From an uncultured Bacteroidales bacterium (GTDB lineage: Bacteria; Bacteroidota; Bacteroidia; Bacteroidales; P3), in the NCBI GenBank assembly GCA_937884485.1, contig CALGCG010000052.1, forward strand, positions 1 through 27,208: DNA of 27,208 bases, given 5' to 3'. The position numbers were made by a program, and so were the translations under genes. Positions 13,896-21,093 of this stretch are shown here, piece by piece. Under the pieces are notes generated by a model. That model was not told where the DNA came from, did not search any database, and saw only the letters and a list, made by a program, of their open reading frames with translations. How positions within the stretch are numbered: position 1 is the stretch's first letter; the number at the start of each line of letters is the position of its first letter.

Positions 13896-15767
13896 ATGAG
13901 CAACTTCCATCTTGACAAAGACAACCTCGAGCAGCAGTTAGCGTTCGAGATGATTGAGAAAACAAACACCAGCCTCTTCATCACCGGCAAGGCGGGGACA
14001 GGCAAGACGACATTCATCAAGAACATACAGGAGAAGATTGACAAGAACTTCCTGGTGTTAGCTCCGACAGGTATCGCGGCGCTGAACGTGGGCGGACAGA
14101 CGATGCACTCTTTCTTCGGCTTCCCCTTCGATGCCATGGGGCCAAGTCTGGACCTGCGCGAGATCAAAACCTCCCTCGACAACACCAATCTCCTCAATCA
14201 CACGGACACCATCATCGTGGACGAGGCGTCGATGGTACGGGCCGACCTTGTAGACGCTATGGACCGCGTGTTGCGCTCACTCAGCAAGACACACCTTCCC
14301 TTCGGCGGCAAGCAAATGCTTTTCGTCGGCGACCTGTTCCAACTACCGCCTGTGATGAAGGAAGGCAGCGCCGACGCCGAGTTGCTCCACGCCCTCTACG
14401 GTGCCGGTATGCCTTACTTCTACAAGGCCCACGTGCTGAAGCGGATGAACCTGCCCAAAATCGAGTTCCAGAAGGTATACCGGCAGCAGGACCAGGAGTT
14501 TCTCGGCATACTGGACCGCATGCGTATGGGAAAGAACACCCCACAGGACCTGTCCGTCATCAACCAGCAGGTGAGCACGGACGACCGCGTGGGCGACTTC
14601 TCCGTCATACTGGCTGCCTACAACAGCACGGCCGAGAGCACCAACATCATGCGGTTGGAGGAGCTGGACACCGAAGAGTTCTGCTACGAGGGCGTCATCG
14701 AGGGGAAATTCAAGTCCTCGGACACACCTGCACCGGTGAAGCTCAACCTGAAGGTGGGCGCGCAGGTCATCTTCTGCCGCAACGACTTCCCACGCCAGGT
14801 GGTGAACGGCACCATCGCCAAGGTGAAGGAACTGAAGGAAGACAAGATAACGGTGGAATTGGAGAGCGGCCGCGAGGTGGTCGTGGAGCAGACGGTGTGG
14901 GAGAGCCGCGAGAGCGAATACAACGAGGCCACTGGCAAGGTGGAGTCCGTTGTGGTGGGCACCTTCACGCAGTACCCCCTGAAACTGGCGTGGGCCATCA
15001 CCATCCACAAGTCGCAGGGCATGACATTCGACCGCATGCACCTCGACCTATCGCGAGGGGTCTTCGCCGCTGGGCAGGCCTACGTGGCCATCAGCCGCAT
15101 GCGCTCGCTCGAAGGACTGACGGTGAGCCATCCGCTACGACCCGACCACATACGCCTGGATGCCGAGGTGAAGGCTTTCGCCAACTCGTTCAACGATCTG
15201 ATGCTCATCAATCATGAGCTGGAACTGGGCAAGCAGTTCACCTCCTGCTACCAGAAGCACGACTACGACGGCGCCGCCAAAGTATGCCTCGCCGACGCAA
15301 TAGAGCGAATGAAGCATGGCGACTACCGTAACGCCGCCCTGATGATGAAACGAATGTTCGACGTGATGTTCAACGACGAATGCCTAACGGGGGCCACCAT
15401 AGGTAAAAACCTACTGAAAGACTGCAGCATGACCTGCAATTTCATCAACGCCGTACTCTGCCTGTACAGCGGCCGCTACGACGAAGCCATCGGCTACGCC
15501 GACCTGGTGCTGAGCCGTAGGGCATGTCTGGAAGCCATGTTCGTCAAGGGCCGTGCATTGTACCGCCTGGAGCGATACGAGGAGGCAATGGAGATGCACG
15601 AACAGATCGTGACCACGTCGAAGAAAGGTGACGAGAAGGTGGCCATCGACAAAAAGGAATACCTCTTCGAAGCGCAGCTGAACAAAGCCCTGGGTCGTCC
15701 CAACTTCAAAACCTGCAAACGCCTGCTTCGCATGTGCCCTGAACTGCGGAAAAGGAGGGCGCAGTAG
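13896..15767 (+). CDS. Pif1-type helicase with C-terminal TPR-like region
   Basis: This SF1B helicase of about 623 aa would unwind DNA 5' to 3' using ATP. Visible motifs are Walker A GKAGTGKTT (31-39), TIIVDEASMV (about 105-114), GDLFQLPPV, VYRQQDQEF, the 1B/SH3-region VNGTIAKV, ITIHKSQGMTFD, and motif VI AYVAISRMRSLEGL. The helicase core ends near residue 430. The remaining about 190 residues contain two TPR-like helices-pairs, one around LCLYSGRYDEAIGYADLVL and one around GRALYRLERYEEAMEMHEQI. I prefer the ATG at 13896 over the TTG one codon earlier. The promoter block closely matches that of the upstream ATPase pair, so the two may be co-regulated. Composition is GC-rich, like the core genome. 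Confidence 0.9.
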   Translation: MSNFHLDKDNLEQQLAFEMIEKTNTSLFITGKAGTGKTTFIKNIQEKIDKNFLVLAPTGIAALNVGGQTMHSFFGFPFDAMGPSLDLREIKTSLDNTNLLNHTDTIIVDEASMVRADLVDAMDRVLRSLSKTHLPFGGKQMLFVGDLFQLPPVMKEGSADAELLHALYGAGMPYFYKAHVLKRMNLPKIEFQKVYRQQDQEFLGILDRMRMGKNTPQDLSVINQQVSTDDRVGDFSVILAAYNSTAESTNIMRLEELDTEEFCYEGVIEGKFKSSDTPAPVKLNLKVGAQVIFCRNDFPRQVVNGTIAKVKELKEDKITVELESGREVVVEQTVWESRESEYNEATGKVESVVVGTFTQYPLKLAWAITIHKSQGMTFDRMHLDLSRGVFAAGQAYVAISRMRSLEGLTVSHPLRPDHIRLDAEVKAFANSFNDLMLINHELELGKQFTSCYQKHDYDGAAKVCLADAIERMKHGDYRNAALMMKRMFDVMFNDECLTGATIGKNLLKDCSMTCNFINAVLCLYSGRYDEAIGYADLVLSRRACLEAMFVKGRALYRLERYEEAMEMHEQIVTTSKKGDEKVAIDKKEYLFEAQLNKALGRPNFKTCKRLLRMCPELRKRRAQ

Positions 15768-15834
15768 GGCATATCGACTTCAACATCCTGAATTTCATTA
15801 CACAAAAAAAACAAACAACCCCAAAAAACACATC

Positions 15835-16053
15835 ATGAACAAAGAAAAAATGACAGCCGAAGAAATTGAGAAATTCAACAGCAAAGTGGACTTCAACCAG
15901 ACAGCCGCCAGCTGGATTATGGACATCGTATGCACCATCATCGCCTGGCCGATGATCATCCTTGCCATTTACCGCAGGATAAAATACAGCAAGAAAATTG
16001 TGACGAACAATGAAAATGACAAAAACGAGTCCAAAGACTCGATAAAAGAATAA
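15835..16053 (+). CDS. Small single-span membrane protein
   Basis: This 72-aa product opens with a charged stretch (MNKEKMTAEEIEKF), has one hydrophobic segment (about residues 26-46, SWIMDIVCTIIAWPMIILAIY), and ends in a hydrophilic Lys/Asn/Glu tail. There is no signal-peptide cleavage site. Positive residues RRIKYSKK directly after the segment suggest the C-terminus is cytoplasmic. It lies 67 bp after the helicase gene, and no separate promoter is evident. The function is unknown; I recognise no family. Clean start, codon use and length make a real gene likely. Confidence 0.65.
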   Translation: MNKEKMTAEEIEKFNSKVDFNQTAASWIMDIVCTIIAWPMIILAIYRRIKYSKKIVTNNENDKNESKDSIKE

Positions 16054-16129
16054 GTACCCAGGAAGTACCCAGCAGGTACATCACAGGTCGAAAACAGGTA
16101 CATTGGAGGTCGAAAGCAGGTACAAACCA
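16053..16129. repeat. Seven-unit 11-bp array
   Basis: Seven consecutive 11-bp units start at 16053, 16064, 16075, 16086, 16097, 16108 and 16119: AGTACCCAGGA, AGTACCCAGCA, GGTACATCACA, GGTCGAAAACA, GGTACATTGGA, GGTCGAAAGCA, GGTACAAACCA. The shared core is RGTAC or GGTCG with a final A. It begins at the last base of the preceding stop codon. Confidence 0.85.
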
Positions 16130-16221
16130 TATACGCATACGACGTAAAGCCTTTATTTAGAATAAAATGAATTCACAACAAGAGGTCATCAACGTCCTCT
16201 TCTTGTCCTACGACGCTCTTC

Positions 16222-16281
16222 CTCCGCTCTAACTCCGGTCTAACTCCGCTCCAGCTCCGCTCGAAATCGTCTCCGCTCGCA
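16222..16281. repeat. CTCCGCTCTAA 11-bp array
   Basis: Units of 11 bp start at 16222, 16233, 16244 and 16255 (CTCCGCTCTAA, CTCCGGTCTAA, CTCCGCTCCAG, CTCCGCTCGAA). After a 5-bp interruption there is another at 16271. It is a different sequence from the array at 16053 but has the same period. Confidence 0.8.
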
Positions 16282-16457
16282 GCACATGCTCCAGCCTCAC
16301 GCCTGCACCCACCACAGCAAGCCGCCATACCGCCGACGGCAGCGGCACGGGCCCATTTGTCAGCCACCTCACCCCCCTCTCGCCGGGCACCGCCTACTAC
16401 TACCGCGCCTTCGCCATCAATGCAACCAGATCCAAACAACCAATAATTGCGATTTAG
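16281..16457 (+). pseudogene. Remnant of a fibronectin-III-like domain protein
   Basis: Read in the frame ending at the TAG at 16455-16457, this stretch codes for a peptide with LTPAPTTASRHTADGSGTG and then FVSHLTPLSPGTAYYYRAFA. This resembles the end of the repeated FN3-like domains in Bacteroidales surface proteins (TDGSGTGSF ... LTPGTTYYVRAYA pattern). No start codon, signal peptide or earlier domain is present, and the frame is preceded by an 11-bp repeat array. It is best read as a decayed 3' gene fragment. The identification rests on pattern recognition only. Confidence 0.55.
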
Positions 16458-16529
16458 TGCAATTTTTTTAATTTAATATTTTGTATTTGGTGTAAATTTT
16501 GTATATTTGCAAAGTTGAATTTGGTGCAA
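16452..16529 (+). promoter_or_regulatory. Three phased direct repeats ATTTGGTGCAA
   Basis: ATTTAGTGCAA (16452), ATTTGGTGTAA (16485) and ATTTGGTGCAA (16519) lie 33 and 34 bp apart, about three helical turns. They flank and overlap the promoter of the DUF4143-type ATPase gene, ending 7 bp before its start codon. This looks like an operator array for a same-face DNA-binding protein. Confidence 0.65.
16480..16509 (+). promoter_or_regulatory. Promoter of DUF4143-type ATPase
   Basis: TTTG at 16480-16483 and TATATTTG at 16502-16509 are separated by 18 bp. They sit among the direct repeats at 16452-16529. The start codon follows at 16537. Confidence 0.65.
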
Positions 16530-16536
16530 TAATCAA

Positions 16537-17886
16537 ATGAAAAGAAAGATTTACAACAAGTTACTAAATTGGAAAGAAACACAACATGGCAAAACAGCCA
16601 TCCTGATTGATGGCGCACGTCGTGTTGGCAAAAGCTACATCGTTGAGGAATTTGCTCGAAATGAATACAAATCGCATATTCTTATCGACTTCAGTAAGGA
16701 GGACAAACAACTGAAAACGTTGTTTGAGGAACGACTCAACGATATGGATTCATTCTTCCGGACGCTCTCGCTCTTAAAAGACGTGAAGCTGTATCCGCAT
16801 GAGTCTGTCATTGTATTCGACGAAGTACAGCAATACCCGCCTGCCAGAGCCGCCATCAAGCACCTTGTCAAGGATGGACGATTTGATTATATCGAGACGG
16901 GTTCCTTGGTCAGCATCAACCGCAATGTGAAGAACATCGTCATACCCTCGGAAGAAGAACGTATCGATATGCACCCCATGGACTTTGAGGAATTTCTTTG
17001 GGCTTTGGGGCACGAAGACCTGATGGATTATATCAAAGACTGCTTCACGTCGCATACCCCTTTGGGAGGACTGCTTCACCGCAAGGCCATGGATCTGTTC
17101 CGACAATATATGATTGTAGGGGGCATGCCACAGGCTGTGGAACTCTATGTGGAAAAAAAGGACTTCGACATCGTCGACCGAGCCAAGCGAAACATATTGA
17201 GTATTTATCGTGCGGACATCAGTAAGTATGCCGCAGGCTATGAGCAAAAAGTGACTCGGGTGTTCGACACCATACCGTCGCAGCTGCAACGGCACGAGAA
17301 GCGATTCCGCATCAGCGACCTTGAGAAAGGTGCCCGCACCAGAAGCTATGCCAATGCATTCTTCTGGCTCGAAGAATCGCGTGTCATCAACGTCTGCTTT
17401 GCAGCCACCGAACCCAATGTGGGACTTAACTTGAACCGTGACGATGCCAAGCGGAAAATATACATGGCCGACACCGGCCTATTGATAGCTATGGCCTTCG
17501 ACGAAAAAGACATCCAACAGGGCTTGTTATACAAAAAAATAATGTTCGACAAACTGGAGATAAACAAAGGCATGCTTGTCGAAAATATTGTAGCCCAGAT
17601 GTTGCGGGCGGCAGGCAACAAACTATACTTCTACTCCAACGCCTCGCACAACAAAGACGACAAAATGGAGATAGACTTCCTTGTCAGGAAACCATCGGTG
17701 ACATCACGCCACAACATTTCCCCCATCGAAGTAAAGTCGTCCGCACATTATACACTCACTTCCCTGGACAAATACAGACGGAAATTCTCGGAATACACTG
17801 CAACACCATACGTGATACATTCTAACGATTATATGGAGAAAAATGGTGTCACATTTATTCCTCTATACATGACACCATTATTGTAA
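16537..17886 (+). CDS. AAA_14/DUF4143-type ATPase
   Basis: This 449-aa protein has Walker A GARRVGKS (residues 25-32), Walker B VIVFDEVQQ (91-99), and the conserved segment ETGSLVSI that follows in AAA_14 proteins. The C-terminal DUF4143 half includes ADTGLLIAM and a PD-(D/E)XK-like pair, EID then PIEVKSS near residues 378-400. The family is abundant and highly mobile in Bacteroidales; its function is uncertain, with nuclease-fold residues suggesting nucleic-acid action. Length is normal and the gene looks intact. It has its own promoter with three phased direct repeats. The terminal codons overlap a doubtful minus-strand ORF. Confidence 0.9.
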   Translation: MKRKIYNKLLNWKETQHGKTAILIDGARRVGKSYIVEEFARNEYKSHILIDFSKEDKQLKTLFEERLNDMDSFFRTLSLLKDVKLYPHESVIVFDEVQQYPPARAAIKHLVKDGRFDYIETGSLVSINRNVKNIVIPSEEERIDMHPMDFEEFLWALGHEDLMDYIKDCFTSHTPLGGLLHRKAMDLFRQYMIVGGMPQAVELYVEKKDFDIVDRAKRNILSIYRADISKYAAGYEQKVTRVFDTIPSQLQRHEKRFRISDLEKGARTRSYANAFFWLEESRVINVCFAATEPNVGLNLNRDDAKRKIYMADTGLLIAMAFDEKDIQQGLLYKKIMFDKLEINKGMLVENIVAQMLRAAGNKLYFYSNASHNKDDKMEIDFLVRKPSVTSRHNISPIEVKSSAHYTLTSLDKYRRKFSEYTATPYVIHSNDYMEKNGVTFIPLYMTPLL

Positions 17887-18135
17887 CAGCGTCTCGGAAG
17901 CCATACAATTCACTTTCAGCCTTGCCAGGCTGGTTGTTGTGCCAGCAGATGGTTTACTGTAGATTTCAGCCAGCAGGGCTAGGGGCTTATTGATTCCGAA
18001 AACCCAATGCCGAATGCCATCCAAACGACATTCCTCACCATGCCTCAACCAACACCCTTCCAAAAACAAGAAACATAATATAAACACAACCCACACAAAC
18101 ACCAAACAACTATAAAACAACCATTTAAAACACAA
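17878..18135 (-). CDS. Doubtful 85-codon ORF, possibly repeat-derived
   Basis: A minus-strand frame codes for a hydrophobic N-terminus of about 28 residues, then a segment with KPLALLAEIYSKPSAGTTTS and ending NCMASETLLQ. It overlaps the 3' end of the ATPase gene by 9 bp and has no clear promoter. It resembles short ORFs that accompany intergenic repeats in this group more than a functional gene. The remainder of 17887-18282 is AT-rich and otherwise featureless until the butyrate kinase -7 box. Confidence 0.2.
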   Translation of the reverse strand: MCFKWLFYSCLVFVWVVFILCFLFLEGCWLRHGEECRLDGIRHWVFGINKPLALLAEIYSKPSAGTTTSLARLKVNCMASETLLQ

Positions 18136-18205
18136 CCCACTCTCATCTCACACAACTATCCTGTTCATCTGATAAAAAAATTTCCATAAATCCATTTTTT
18201 TTTCT

Positions 18206-18213
18206 TATCTTTG
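18206..18213 (+). promoter_or_regulatory. -7 box of butyrate kinase operon
   Basis: TATCTTTG followed by CACC matches the consensus and lies about 70 bp before the start codon. No exact TTTG is found 19-20 bp upstream; a TTTCC at 18181 is the nearest candidate. Confidence 0.55.
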
Positions 18214-18282
18214 CACCCTGAAAGTATGAGTGTGTACTTTTTTTGATAAATTAAAGTAAATAAATAAAAACAATAATATTAT

Positions 18283-19374
18283 ATGAGCAACAAGAAATAC
18301 ACGCTGGTAATCAATCCTGGTGCCACATCGACCAAAGCCGCCATCTACGAGGGCGAGAACGAAGTTTTCACCGAGAACCTCTCCCACCCCATTGAGGAGA
18401 TTCAGAAGTTTAAGGAAGTCGCCGACCAGTTCGACTACCGCAAGACCGCCATCCTCGACATGGTGAAGCGCCACGGCGTGAGCACCGACGAGATTGCCGT
18501 CGTCATGGGCCGCGGCGGCCTCACCCGTCCCTGCGAGAGCGGCTGCTACCGCGTCAACGACCTGATGAAGGAGGAGTGCATCGCCGGTATCCAGGGCAAA
18601 CATGCCTGCAACCTCGGCGCCCTCATCAGCGACGCCATCGCCAAGGAAATCGGCCTGGAGTGTGCCTACATTGCCGACCCCGGCATCGTCGACGAGCGTC
18701 CTGAGTACGCCAAGATCAGCGGCCACCCCGTCTTCGACCTCGACCCCTCGCACGAGGGTGTCATCTGGCACTGCCTGAACCAGAAGATGACCGCCAAGCT
18801 CTATGCCCGCGAGCTCGGCAAGCACTATGAGGACCTCAACCTCATCATCGCCCACATGGGCGGCGGCGTCAGCGTGGGCGTGCACCAGCACGGCCGCTGC
18901 GTCGAGGTCAACCGCGCCCTCTGCGGCCTCGGTGCCTTCTCCCCCACCCGTTGCGGCTCCATCAACGCCTCCAAGCTCATCGAGGTGGCCTGCAGCGGCA
19001 AATACGACGAGGCCAAGCTGAAGAAGATGGTCACCGCCGAAGGCGGCTTCGTGGCCTACCTCGGCACCAACGACGCCTACGAGGTGGAGAAACGCGCCCT
19101 CGCCGGCGACGAGAAGTGCAAACTCCTCGTGGATGCCTTCTGCTATCAGGTGGCTATGGAAATCAGCCGTCTGGCCGCTGTGGTCAACGGCAAGGTCGAC
19201 GCCATCCTCCTCACCGGCGGCATCGCCTACAGCAAGCCCTGGATGGCCCAGATCACCGAAAAAATCGACTGGATTGCCCCCGTCAAGGTCTACAAGGGTG
19301 AGAACGAGATGCTCGCCCTCGCCATCTGCGGCAAAGAAGTACTCGACGGCGTCGAAGTGAAAGAATACAAATAA
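18283..19374 (+). CDS. buk: Butyrate kinase
   Basis: Butyrate kinase, of the acetokinase/ASKHA fold, interconverts butyryl phosphate + ADP and butyrate + ATP. The 363-aa length is normal. Motifs seen are the phosphate-binding LVINPGATSTKAAIY (about residues 8-22), VVMGRGGLTRP (about 73-83), the HMGGGVSVGVH loop (about 191-201), and the adenosine-binding LLTGGIAYSK (about 308-317). Branched-chain acyl phosphates are possible alternative substrates. No phosphate butyryltransferase gene lies in the window, though it commonly neighbours buk. Five bp separate it from the FKBP gene, so it heads the operon buk-FKBP-aroC-lipoprotein, read from the promoter at 18206. Confidence 0.95.
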   Translation: MSNKKYTLVINPGATSTKAAIYEGENEVFTENLSHPIEEIQKFKEVADQFDYRKTAILDMVKRHGVSTDEIAVVMGRGGLTRPCESGCYRVNDLMKEECIAGIQGKHACNLGALISDAIAKEIGLECAYIADPGIVDERPEYAKISGHPVFDLDPSHEGVIWHCLNQKMTAKLYARELGKHYEDLNLIIAHMGGGVSVGVHQHGRCVEVNRALCGLGAFSPTRCGSINASKLIEVACSGKYDEAKLKKMVTAEGGFVAYLGTNDAYEVEKRALAGDEKCKLLVDAFCYQVAMEISRLAAVVNGKVDAILLTGGIAYSKPWMAQITEKIDWIAPVKVYKGENEMLALAICGKEVLDGVEVKEYK

Positions 19375-19379
19375 AAAAA

Positions 19380-20177
19380 ATGAAAAAGACTATCGTCATG
19401 GCTGCCATGGGTGCGGCGCTGCTGTGCAGCGCCGCCGCACAGGCACAAGATGTGAAAATCAAAAGAGGCAAGGCCACAATGACCGAGGCCTACTACAACG
19501 AGCTCAAGGCCAAGGCCGACGCCTACGACCAGCTGAAGGCCAAGGCCGACGCCTACGACCAGCTCCGCGCTGCCCCCGTCACCTTCAACGACTCGGCCTC
19601 CTATGCCATCGGCCGCGACATCTACAACCAGTGGAACGCCCAGCAGCTGGGCATCGACGGCCGCATGGCCGGACTGGCCATGATGGAGTGTGCCATAGCC
19701 CAACCCCGTTTCGGCGACAATGTCGCCCATCCACTCCTGCAGCGTTTCCAGCGCGCCTTCGAGGAGCGCAGCCAGGCTGCCGGACGCGAGAACATCGAGA
19801 AGGGCGAGAAGTTCCTGAAGGAAATCAGCAACAACAAGTCGGTCTACACCACCAAGAGCGGTTTGAAATACCGTAAGATTAAAGAAGGCAACGGCAAGAA
19901 GCCCAAAGCCACCGACCGTGTCAAAGTGCACTATACCGGCAAGCTCATCGACGGTACCACGTTCGACAGCAGCGTCGACCGCGGCCAGCCCATCACCTTC
20001 GGACTGGGAGATGTCATCCCCGGCTGGACCGAAGGCCTGCAGCTGATGGACGAAGGCTCGAAGTACATGCTCTACATCCCCTACAACCTGGGCTACGGCA
20101 TGCGCGACATGGGCAACATCCCCGCCGGTTCAACCCTCGTGTTCGAGGTGGAGCTGTTAGAAATCAACCCCAAATAG
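19380..20177 (+). CDS. FKBP-type peptidyl-prolyl isomerase, exported
   Basis: This 265-aa protein starts with a Sec signal peptide (MKKTIVMAAMGAALLCSA, cleavage likely after AQA). An N-terminal FKBP_N-like helical region follows (about 45-155), then a C-terminal FKBP domain (about 160-264) with VKVHYTGKLIDGTTFDSS, GDVIPGWTEGLQLM and GSTLVFEVELLEI. It probably catalyses prolyl isomerisation and chaperones folding in the periplasm, like FkpA or Mip. A perfect 10-residue tandem repeat, LKAKADAYDQ, lies at about residues 42-61, caused by a 30-bp duplication with one base change. The gene is 1 bp from aroC. Confidence 0.93.
   Translation: MKKTIVMAAMGAALLCSAAAQAQDVKIKRGKATMTEAYYNELKAKADAYDQLKAKADAYDQLRAAPVTFNDSASYAIGRDIYNQWNAQQLGIDGRMAGLAMMECAIAQPRFGDNVAHPLLQRFQRAFEERSQAAGRENIEKGEKFLKEISNNKSVYTTKSGLKYRKIKEGNGKKPKATDRVKVHYTGKLIDGTTFDSSVDRGQPITFGLGDVIPGWTEGLQLMDEGSKYMLYIPYNLGYGMRDMGNIPAGSTLVFEVELLEINPK
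19501..19564 (+). repeat. 30-bp in-frame tandem duplication
   Basis: Positions 19501-19530 and 19531-19560 are identical except for the fifth base (C versus G), and the next copy's first four bases follow. It encodes the doubled LKAKADAYDQ of the FKBP protein. Near identity suggests a recent event. Confidence 0.9.
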
Positions 20178-20178
20178 A

Positions 20179-21081
20179 GTGAACACTTTCGGACAGAAAT
20201 TCAGACTGACCACCTACGGCGAGTCCCACGGGCTCGCCGTAGGTGGCATTATAGACGGTTGCCCTCCGGGGATGGCCATCGACTTCGAGGCCGTTGACGC
20301 CGACCTCAGCCGTCGTTCCTCCGGAGCCCCACGTCAGGAAGCCGACGAGGTGGAGTGGCTGTCGGGCATCAAGGACGGCGTAAGCCTCGGCACCCCGATA
20401 GCCTTCAGCATCCACAATCACAATGCCCGTCCCGACGACTACGCCCCGCTGGAACACCTCTTCCGCCCCGGCCACGCCGACTACACCTACCAGGCCCGCT
20501 ACGGCGTGCGCGACCATCGCGGTGGCGGACGCGCCTCGGCCCGCGAGACCGTGGCCCGTGTTGTCGCTGGCGCCATCGCCAAGCAGGTCATCGCCCCGGT
20601 GTCCATTCATGCCGAAGTGGACAGCCTTGGCCCCGAAGGAGACACCCGCGGCGGCATCGTGAGCTGTCGCATCGAAGGGCTCAAGGCAGGAGTGGGCAAC
20701 CCCATCTTCGGCAAACTCAGCGCCCTGCTGGCACAGGCCATGATGTCCATTCCCTCGGCCATAGGCTTCGAAATGGGCGCAGGCTTCGCCGCAGCAGAGA
20801 TGAAAGGCAGCGAGTATGTAGACCGCTGGAACGCCGACGGCACCACGCAGACCAACCACTGCGGCGGCGTGCAGGGAGGCATCAGCAACGGCATGCCCGT
20901 GGAGTTCCGCGTGGCATTCCACCCCGTGGTGACCCTGCCATCGGAGGTGGAATGCCTCTCCGACGAAGGAACACTTGTGCCGACAACCATCGGAGGCCGA
21001 CACGACAACTGCCAGGTAATGCGTGCGCCAGTCATCGTGGAAGCCATGGCCGCACTGACACTGGCCGACTTATTGGTATAA
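20179..21081 (+). CDS. aroC: Chorismate synthase, compact form
   Basis: Chorismate synthase makes chorismate from 5-enolpyruvylshikimate-3-phosphate, the last common step to aromatic amino acids, using reduced FMN. Signatures are TTYGESHG (about residues 11-18), the FMN-binding RDHRGGGRASARETVARVVAGA, GGVQGGISNG and GRHDNC near the C-terminus. The start is a GTG at 20179, 1 bp after the FKBP stop. At 300 aa it is about 55 residues shorter than the roughly 355-aa form I expect in Bacteroides relatives. The main loss is between SIHAEVDSLG and EGDTRGGIVSC, where a surface segment of about 40 residues is missing. The catalytic motifs are intact, so it is probably active. Confidence 0.93.
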   Translation: MNTFGQKFRLTTYGESHGLAVGGIIDGCPPGMAIDFEAVDADLSRRSSGAPRQEADEVEWLSGIKDGVSLGTPIAFSIHNHNARPDDYAPLEHLFRPGHADYTYQARYGVRDHRGGGRASARETVARVVAGAIAKQVIAPVSIHAEVDSLGPEGDTRGGIVSCRIEGLKAGVGNPIFGKLSALLAQAMMSIPSAIGFEMGAGFAAAEMKGSEYVDRWNADGTTQTNHCGGVQGGISNGMPVEFRVAFHPVVTLPSEVECLSDEGTLVPTTIGGRHDNCQVMRAPVIVEAMAALTLADLLV

Positions 21082-21093
21082 AGAAAGTTTTTT

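Noticed and set aside
1..16281. The regular 11-bp arrays as a CRISPR
   Set aside because: The units are contiguous, with no spacers of 30-40 bp between identical repeats, and no cas genes are present.
16286..16471. A 61-codon ORF at 16286-16471
   Set aside because: It is a Pro/His/Arg-rich shifted frame; the neighbouring frame gives the fibronectin-III-like peptide.
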